Shown: positions 43,426-50,337 of the stretch, in pieces
Layout: each line of letters begins with the position of its first letter
Position numbering within the stretch: the first letter of the stretch is position 1
Origin: Zygnema cylindricum
Lineage: Eukaryota; Streptophyta; Zygnematophyceae; Zygnematales; Zygnemataceae
DNA length: 50,337 bases
Direction of reading: 5' to 3'
Assembly (NCBI GenBank): GCA_037447655.1
Contig: JBBHKE010001815.1
Coordinates: 1-50,337, forward strand
Translations under genes and position numbers: made by a program
The notes under the pieces: model-generated
The model's database searches: none
Told to the model about the DNA's origin: nothing
The model's input: the letters and a program-made list of their open reading frames with translations, nothing else

Positions 43426-44840
43426 CGGCCGCCCAACGATGGCATGTGGACGACTATCCTCGCCATCCCTGTGAATTGGGGTTTCATTTCGGCCATGAAG
43501 GCAACAAATTGCTCGTTCATCATGGCGGCCATTATGACTTGTAACTCGGCGTTTTCCCTCTCTCGTCGAGATATCTTAGGCGGAGTCGCCTCTTTCTCGG
43601 TCTTTGTAGGAGAAGTGACCCGCTTGGCAGAACGGGCATGAATTACACCGTTTTGAATCTGATTGTGATACGAAAAATTAGGGTCCTTAACATGACAGCG
43701 GTGGACGTAATGTCCCTTCTGCCGGCAATGGTTGCATGTGGCCGACTTATCTAGGCACATGCGGGCATCATGCCCCATATTTCCACATCGGAAACACAAT
43801 CGGTCTTCGGAATTAAATGGCCTGTTTCCTATGGTCGGCGTCTTTGGAGGCTTATTAGAAGGCAACGGGTTCCTCGGAGGTGGTGCGGATTCATCAAATT
43901 GGTTTACTTGAGATTCGGGATTTTCATGAGCATCCCACCACAACGATTGCATCTCATACCTAACCGCATATTCAGCCGCTTGATCAAAGGTAAATTTCAG
44001 CCCGTAGGTTTGACAAATATGAGTTTGAATGAATATTTTCGATTGAGGAGAAAACTATCCCACGAATTTCTGGACAGCCTCCGCATCGGACATAAGGTTC
44101 GGTAAGGCTTCTCCAAAGGTTTCCATTTGAGCTCGTAAAGCAGGGGCAGTCTCACCCGGCCTACGTTTGAAGTTCATCAACTCCTTAACCTGATATGGAT
44201 TTTGCATCCGATATTCTTCCTGGAGAAGATCGAACATAACCTATAGCGGGTCACATAAAAGAATTAATCTTCCTGGTGTAGCTGGAATTGCCGAACGGGC
44301 AGCCACACCATATTGCTGAGGAATCTCGGGGATGGCTGGATATAGCTCATCCCCATTAACATCGAATACTGCTGGAAGAACCGCTTGGTAAGGAATTTCT
44401 ACCTGGCCGAAAACAGCTGGGAGTCCTACAAAAGGTGGAGAGTGCTCTGTCATTTGACATATACTTTCATACTTCCGTGTGTATAAAGTGAGATCCGAAC
44501 CGCGAAGGTATCGATCAAGGAGAAAGAAAGCGACCCTAAGGTCGAACCGGTCTTGATATCTGAATGCTAAGTCCCTCATTTCTGTGTCATAAAGCATGCG
44601 GAAATGAGATAAGGACATATTATCCTTAAATTCGGAAAAACTGAATTGTATCCTTCCTATGGATCCCTCTGAGGAGGAAGCCATGTCGTCAAAAGAAGGA
44701 TGCACCGGTTGTTCCATATTTGGACTAACCGGAAATTGAAATGTAAGAGGATGAGAAAGGATTTCCTCTGAAAAGTCTTTTTCGGTTTTATCTAGGTATG
44801 ACCTAGAGGAAAACGAGGATAACGGTGAGACTGTGGTCAA
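43426..44840 (-). pseudogene. Gag of a third retroelement (family C), minus strand, frameshifted
   Basis: Three minus-strand frames form one gag. 44241-44840 has MEQPVHPSFDDMASSSEG and FRMLYDTEMRDLAFRYQ; 44055-44237 has MFDLLQEEYRMQNPYQVKEL; 43426-43952 carries two zinc knuckles, CFRCGNMGHDARMC and CNHCRQKGHYVHRC, then a basic tail. Two CCHC boxes with an upstream helical region fit retrotransposon gag, more like Ty3/gypsy than copia, but no pol is present to decide. It is cut off at its 3' end by the junction with copia B gag. Confidence 0.72.
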
Positions 44841-45590
44841 TAATGACCAAACTGACGGAGATCTAGGGACCGCAACCGAAAATGGTGCGTCCGTAGACTC
44901 GGAGAAATTGGAAAGATCTAACTGCGGTGGACGGAAAACTGTCTCGCCGCGGGTAGATCCAGATTGATAACGTAAGTTATCTCAATCCGTGGGCATAAAC
45001 GAAGAGAAAACCCTCGATTACTATGAAAGAACTGAACTGTCTAATCGAGGTGCGTCAAATGGAAGGCCAAACCACACAAGACAAGTCAACACACGAAGTC
45101 TCTATCAAGACCCGATGGTCAAATCTAGCAAAAAGTCGAAATACCGAAACCTCTACCCTGCAAACAATGGGGCAACGCCGAAGGGCCAGATCTATAAAAT
45201 CAAAACCTCTACCCTGCAAACAATGGGGCAACGCCGAAGGGCCAGATCTATAAAATCAAACAGAAAACTATCCAAGCACCTTTGGATGCAGATCTACAGC
45301 GGCACAGACATAAAATTTTCTAAACAGTGCCACCCACGGCAAGATCTAGGAAGAAAATCCACTCCAGATAGTCACAGGGAAACTCAAGGCCACTCACGGC
45401 CAGATAGCATGCAAAGAAAGCAGGGAAAATGCAAATGCTCAAAAAAAAAGGTTTGTAATAGAACCGATCCACACCGATCCCCTACACGAGTGTTCACACT
45501 ATATCGTAACGCTCCTGTACCCGCAAGGCATCGGGATACTTACAAACACTTTTAATACTGTGGTGAGTACTAAAAGTGAACCGGACTTGG
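44841..45590 (-). other. Probable 5' leader of retroelement C
   Basis: Sequence upstream (minus sense) of the family C gag. It has no credible frame and contains a 56-bp tandem duplication at 45148-45259. No primer-binding site could be identified. Confidence 0.4.
45148..45259. repeat. 56-bp tandem duplication
   Basis: CCTCTACCCTGCAAACAATG begins at 45150 and 45206; the units run through GGGCAACGCCGAAGGGCCAG and ATCTATAAAATCAA and are essentially identical. Confidence 0.9.
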
Positions 45591-47590
45591 TTGAAGCAAG
45601 TCGGATTTTGTAGAGTCCTTAGAAACGTGATCCGCCTCGGTTCCGAATATCGTACCCAGGACCACCACTAAATACCCAAGCAATTAGTATCATACTAGGG
45701 TATGCGTATCAACTCTATGCCACGCTATACCCAACTATAAAGCAATGATAATTATATGTTATAATTCGTACAGTTTTAATATAATGAATATATATTTTTA
45801 TTTTGCTAAGTGTTTTGAATGATTAAAGTTGGGAAGAGGAAAAGAAAGAAAATATTAAATCCAACACAAACCAAACAAGATAGCAAAATAAGTTGCACCG
45901 AAAGAAAGAAAGATAAGAAATATTGAGAAAGTTCAAAATAAAACACAAAGTACGGTAAAATTGGGCCAAAAAGGTTTCCCACACCCTAATACCACGCTGC
46001 AAAAATAAAAAATCTGCGACCAAGGAATGGTAATATGCTGACCTAGGGTTAAGAATTCAAAGAAATGAACCCGAAATCCGCCCAAACCCTAAATCTGCGG
46101 CCAAACCCTAATTCCGCAGATTAACCCTAAAAATTTGACACAAAATCAGACCTAAATCTGCAGACTAGAAATAGAGTGGCAACAAGATAGAAAGAAAGGA
46201 TTGCAAGAAAGAAAGAACAAGAACAAAACAAATTGTTTATTTTTTTATATAAAATAAAATTTATAAAATTAATTATTTTTGTAGTATTTTTTTCAAAGGC
46301 AAAACTGAAAGCAAAAGCAGTAACGGAGAGAAAGTAGAATGAAGCTTGTGGAAAAATAAAGCTTGATCAAAAGAAAAAAAAAGCAACTCAAAAATATGTG
46401 GAAGAAAATCCAGAATGAAAAGATAGATTTTATATTGAAAATAATGTAATTTTTATGTTTTTTTCCTTTAGATTTATTTTATTACACCAAACTGAGAAGT
46501 AAAACTGAAAATGAAAGGTAAATAGGTAGGAAGATAGAAAGAGAAAAACAAGAATAAAAACTGAATATGAAATGTAATATTTTTTTTTATGAAATAAAAT
46601 TTATATTTTTAATAATTTATTTAAAAAAAAAATAGACTTTTAGAAAATGTGATTTTGAAAATTGTAGCCTTTTGGACAAGAATGCTAAGCCAAGAGGTAG
46701 CCACTAGGCTATTTGGTTTTTATCACATTCTCTACAGGAGTTATCTCGTTACGACAGCAAAGCAAAAAATATTCCAACCAGAACAAGGGAAAATCCAAAT
46801 CCGATCAAATATACACTCCTTTCAAGCCAACCGAAATACAAAAAAGACACACACACACACAACAAAACCGTCAAGCTGCCCGAGGAAGGCACAGCAATGT
46901 CAAGATGTGCTCCCTCACGATCTCCAATCTCACACTTCCACCAAATGACAAACTTTGAAGGGAAACCTTCCGGACGTGGCCTTAGGCCGTGTAGAATAAA
47001 AACGAGGGTAGAAAAACAAGGAGAATAGTATTACTCCATCTAGCCTCTACAGCTAGCTAGCAAAGAGAAGAAAGACACCTGGGAAATCGGTGAGAGTGAG
47101 AGCAAGAGAAAAGCTCCGCTGCCAAGAGAAAATTCTTGTCCAAAAGCTAAATTCTATAAGTCTGAGAATTAGGCTAAGTAAGAGCTACGCTAGGCCTAAG
47201 CAAAATTAGCCTACGTCTAGTCTACTTTACATGCATGAAACTACTTAAGATGTTGGCAAATAGGCGGCCAACATCGTCTGCCGTACGCCTGACAAAATTC
47301 ACCGTCCGAGGGTAAAATCCTTCCCTAACTACAGTTATGGGCGAACCTACATGGGTTTGCGACTTAAATAAAAAGATGTATCGCAGCATCGCCCAAAAAT
47401 CACGATACGCCACCAAACAATACTTCGCGTCGATACTTCCCAAAATCGCGTGCATACCGCACGAAATAATACAAAATTGCGATACCGCACGAAATACTGC
47501 AAAATCGCGATACTTGCGCACGAAACGAAACGTCTCGCACTAAATTAGTACATTTTAATGAAACGTGCACGCGAATCGCGCGCACGTCAA
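45591..47590. other. Gene-free AT-rich and repeat-derived DNA
   Basis: No gene seen. It may include an LTR of retroelement C. 46080-46135 holds three AACCCTAA words interleaved with TCTGCGG; 46200-46630 has two similar stretches of GAAAGAAAG followed by AAATAAAATTTATA. 47320-47540 is rich in CGATAC and AAATCGCGA words. Some of this looks like decayed tandem repeats. Confidence 0.45.
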
Positions 47591-48218
47591 AGGTCGCAAA
47601 AGTCAAAAAATTTCATACCCGAAACCGACCGTTTTTTTTTTCAAAATCTGAGTAAACGACGCCCGACCGAGTTTTGTCATGCTCCAAAATTGATAACCGT
47701 TAACCGACCGTCGTTTACGAATAAAAAAATTAACCGAATCTTGATATTTCGCGACTAACCGTGCCCGCCCGTAACCAAAAAAGTACAAAATTAATCAATG
47801 TACGACGGAATAAGCCAATAATTACGATTTGTTGCGTTCCCTAAGATTTGCGAAATGAATATTGTACCCCCGTGTCAGATTTGCGACGCTTTGTCACGTT
47901 CCCTAAGATTTTCGAAATGAATAGCGTACTACAGTACCATGTCAGATTTGCGACGCTAATTATGATGTCACGTACTTCCACGATGCCAAAGAGTACAAAG
48001 TACAAAGTACAAGAATGTTGGATTATAGGGACAGTGCAAAATTTTCATTTTTTTTGGTTTTTTGGTTGACAGACCGTAACCGACCGTTTTTTTTTTCTTG
48101 GTGAAACAACCGACCGTAACCGCCCGACCCCCAAAATTTGGCAACCGAATCCGTTCCGGATCCGGCGCGGGCGGTCGGTTAACGGTCGATCACGGTTTCG
48201 GTTGACCGTTTGCGACCT
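47591..48218. mobile_element. Possible inverted-repeat element with CCGAC-rich ends
   Basis: AGGTCGCAAA (47591-47600) is matched by TTTGCGACCT (48209-48218), and CGAAACCG occurs in inverted orientation just inside each end. Both flanks contain GCGCACGTCAA, but not directly adjacent to both ends, so no clean target duplication exists. Ends are rich in AACCGACCGT words. Assignment as a transposon is tentative. Confidence 0.35.
47836..47957. repeat. 62-bp tandem duplication
   Basis: GTTCCCTAAGATTTGCGAAA to TCAGATTTGCGACGCT occurs at 47836-47890 and, diverged, at 47898-47957. Confidence 0.85.
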
Positions 48219-48289
48219 CTGGCGCACGTCAAAAATAAATAAATTGAAAGAATTCCGCACGTGCGAACGAAAATTGTTCCGTCGTGCTG

Positions 48290-48362
48290 AAATATCGTGC
48301 GTGCGTGCACGATATCGTGCATGCGTGCAAATTATCGTGCGCGCATGCAAAATATTGTTCGC
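48290..48362. repeat. Short ~20-bp tandem repeat of ATCGTGCRTGCGTGCA type
   Basis: About three and a half degenerate units (ATATCGTGCGTGCGTGCACG, ATATCGTGCATGCGTGCAAA, ATCGTGCGCGCATGCAAA). Many sub-words are self-complementary (TGCATGC-like). Confidence 0.7.
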
Positions 48363-48499
48363 GCCCGCGACCGACACCATGCGGCATGAGAGCGCGTCAA
48401 CACTTTCTATACGGACACAGTCACTAAGTACTTTATAAGCCAATCGGCGGTATTTCCTAATTTCCGCGTTAAAATGTTCCAAAAATTGAAATAAATAGA

Positions 48500-49258
48500 A
48501 ACACAAAATTAATCTAGGATAGTTTTTGGTTGAAGAGCTATTGCGAAGTACTTATTTTAGTACTATGATTTTGGACCATTGAAAAAATCTCGCCACGTAT
48601 GCAGAAATATTTTGACTTTGGTATATCCATTTCAAGCTTCCGGAGAAAGCCGGGGATTTTTTACTTCGGGCAGATGAAATTTTTTCAGTTTCAGCGGTTC
48701 GGTTTTTTTTCGAACAAGCGGAAGGTTGGAAAAGAAATCTTAGGGCGTGTTCCCATGTGTTCAAGTAAGGGTTTTTTTCCGTCGTTTCGACAGAAAATGG
48801 GACTTCCAACGAGAAAATATTACGCCGTACGAAAAATGGGCAAAAACATAAGTACATTTTGAGTCCTCTTGAAACTTGTAAGGTACGGCAACTTGGCGTT
48901 ATTATCATCGCGACCCACTTCCAGCTCATCTTCACACTTGCACTGGAATCAAATCGCGATCTGATTTTAACCAGAATAACACTCGATCGACGAATAAAAA
49001 GCAGGTATTGCACGCGTGAAACGTCTTCGAAAAATTTTGAGCGAGGGAGAGTACACGCTATTTTTTTCCATGCTCGTCACGCTCATGTACGGAAAAAAAA
49101 TCGTTGGGGTCTCAGACCTCCACTTTCATTCATGGGTCTTTTGCAGAAATTTACAACACCCTCCTCTCTCCCTATCTTTTTCATTCGACCGCTCCTCTTT
49201 CTCTCACATCTAAATGAAATGCAACAATAATGAAATGCAACAATAATAGTATTAAATG
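48500..49258. other. Gene-free DNA
   Basis: Short open frames on both strands (for example minus 48552-49013 and plus 48859-49230) have no recognisable domain, start context or splice sites. Confidence 0.4.
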
Positions 49259-49259
49259 A

Positions 49260-49261
<2 letters not shown>

Positions 49262-49297
<36 letters not shown>
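49262..49297. repeat. (AT)n microsatellite
   Basis: Uninterrupted ATATAT run of about 36 bases followed by TTTTTT. Confidence 0.95.
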
Positions 49298-49299
<2 letters not shown>

Positions 49300-49433
49300 T
49301 TTATACATTTTTGGTCTCATTTTGATGGCGTATCGAATTATAAATGATAAGAAAAAGAAATCGGGAAACCATGGCGGAAAGTTTACGTGTTGATGACGTC
49401 ATAAGGTAGCATGACTTCGCGATGTCACAAAAC

Positions 49434-49890
49434 CATAGTTCAAAAGTAGGTGACCGTGCGCACATACAATATGCCTATTGTATGCAAAACATACAATATG
49501 GCCTTAAGACCCATATTGTATTGGCCGCAAAATGAAATAAAATAGTAATATGGTTGAGTTGCTCATGGATCGATAGAGAATTAAACGTCATGTCTAAATT
49601 TGAAAAAAAAATCGGACAAAAAAATCTTTTTCTGTGAGTTTTGAGCGACCTTTTATTTAAACCGTCAGATTCGGACAATCTGACGGTCGTTGATGAAAGT
49701 AACTATCTAAGAAGATCACATGAAAAGCCCATAACACAACTTACGATAGGATTATCGTCAGATTCGAACGATCGGACGGTCGCTGATGAAAATAGCGATC
49801 TAAGAAGCTCACATGGAAAGCCCGTAACACAACTTACGCTAAAGGCGGCCTACAAAAGTCCTACCAAAAAACGCCTACTTTTGAACTATG
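49434..49890. mobile_element. hAT-like MITE, copy 2 (457 bp, 8-bp target duplication)
   Basis: Terminal repeats CATAGTTCAAAAGTAGG and CCTACTTTTGAACTATG. Perfect 8-bp duplications CACAAAAC lie at 49426-49433 and 49891-49898. It has the same termini and internal blocks as 5713-6019 but is 150 bp longer, partly because a 93-bp internal unit (starts 49663 and 49756) is duplicated. It contains a perfect hairpin CGTCAGATT-CGGAC-AATCTGACG at 49663. No coding capacity. Confidence 0.92.
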
Positions 49891-49898
49891 CACAAAAC

Positions 49899-50337
49899 CC
49901 TAAACATCTACAATGTCACAAAAACTCTACAACCGTCGCCGTTTTTGTAGACGTCACTAATTTTAAGAAGTTTCGTAGTCGTCTACATTTCGTTTCGTAC
50001 TTTCGTAGGTTGTCCCATATTTTGAAGACGTCTACACCTGTCACATATTTGAAGTAATGAAGGCGCAAGTAATGATTGACAAAGGAACACTTTTAAAAGT
50101 ACACCGTAAAATTTGCGCTAAAATCCAAAGTAACGTTTCAAAGTTTCGGTTACATAAAAACACGCCCTTAAAAGAGCTCATATTTTGTCGTTTCTTCCTA
50201 AGCTGACCTCTGAGTCTGTCACATACGGTAATCTAAAGACGTTACTCGAAACGAACATTCGGGCAGAATAAAATATGGTCCGCCAAAAGATAAAAATACG
50301 GTAAAGTTCACCCTTTCGGACTCGAGAGTTCAATAAC
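49899..50337. other. Gene-free right edge
   Basis: GTAGACGTC and CGTCTACA words resemble those near 2590-2630, suggesting shared repeat origin; nothing else is supported. Confidence 0.35.

Noticed and set aside
46080-46135. AAACCCTAA words resembling plant telomere repeats
   Set aside because: Only three copies, separated by unrelated TCTGCGG sequence; no tandem (CCCTAAA)n array.
48045-48506. Minus-strand frame of 153 residues
   Set aside because: It covers the CCGAC-rich inverted-repeat segment and a short tandem repeat; no recognisable domain.

Overview
The window reads as nuclear DNA of a streptophyte (a land plant or, more likely, a charophyte-type green alga). It has spliced GT-AG genes, a plant-type peroxisomal ascorbate peroxidase, a plant-type flotillin, and retroelements primed by plant initiator tRNA-Met. 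The algal guess rests on an intron-split gene of the LCIB/LCIC (theta-type carbonic anhydrase) family, which I know mainly from algae. The species itself cannot be fixed from the sequence.

Host genes, left to right: (1) first coding exon of a minus-strand GT14/DUF266-like glycosyltransferase, 589-972, running off the left edge; (2) a complete nine-exon plus-strand peroxisomal membrane ascorbate peroxidase, 7777-15054; (3) a minus-strand LCIB-like carbonic anhydrase in eight exons, 21938-26010; (4) a minus-strand nine-exon flotillin, 26609-30995. Genes 3 and 4 lie head-to-tail about 0.6 kb apart. APX removes peroxisomal H2O2 and an LCIB-type enzyme handles CO2/bicarbonate, but nothing in the sequence links the genes functionally. 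Long GA/CT, GGGA/CCCT and A-rich tracts sit in the introns.

Accessory DNA fills the rest. 1.0-7.2 kb is gene-free: diverged ~1-1.2 kb tandem repeats with hairpins, a ~340-bp inverted repeat, and a hAT-like MITE with a perfect 8-bp target duplication inside one arm. 16.7-20.0 kb holds the 3' part of a non-LTR retrotransposon with a restriction-like endonuclease, between two copies of an unclassified ~280-310-bp repeat. 20.1-21.2 kb is a 22-bp minisatellite split by a 526-bp TRIM whose two LTRs each carry a complete tRNA-like cloverleaf with Pol III A and B boxes. 31.6-43.4 kb is a Ty1/copia cluster: a chimeric element joined to a tandem LTR-internal-LTR-internal array of a second family. 43.4-44.8 kb is a minus-strand gag of a third retroelement. 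47.3-50.3 kb is intergenic, with another hAT-like MITE, a CCGAC-rich inverted-repeat segment and short tandem repeats.

The most unusual item is the tRNA-bearing TRIM at 20401-20926. It is organised like Cassandra TRIMs, which carry 5S rRNA sequence in their LTRs, but here the Pol III module is tRNA-like.
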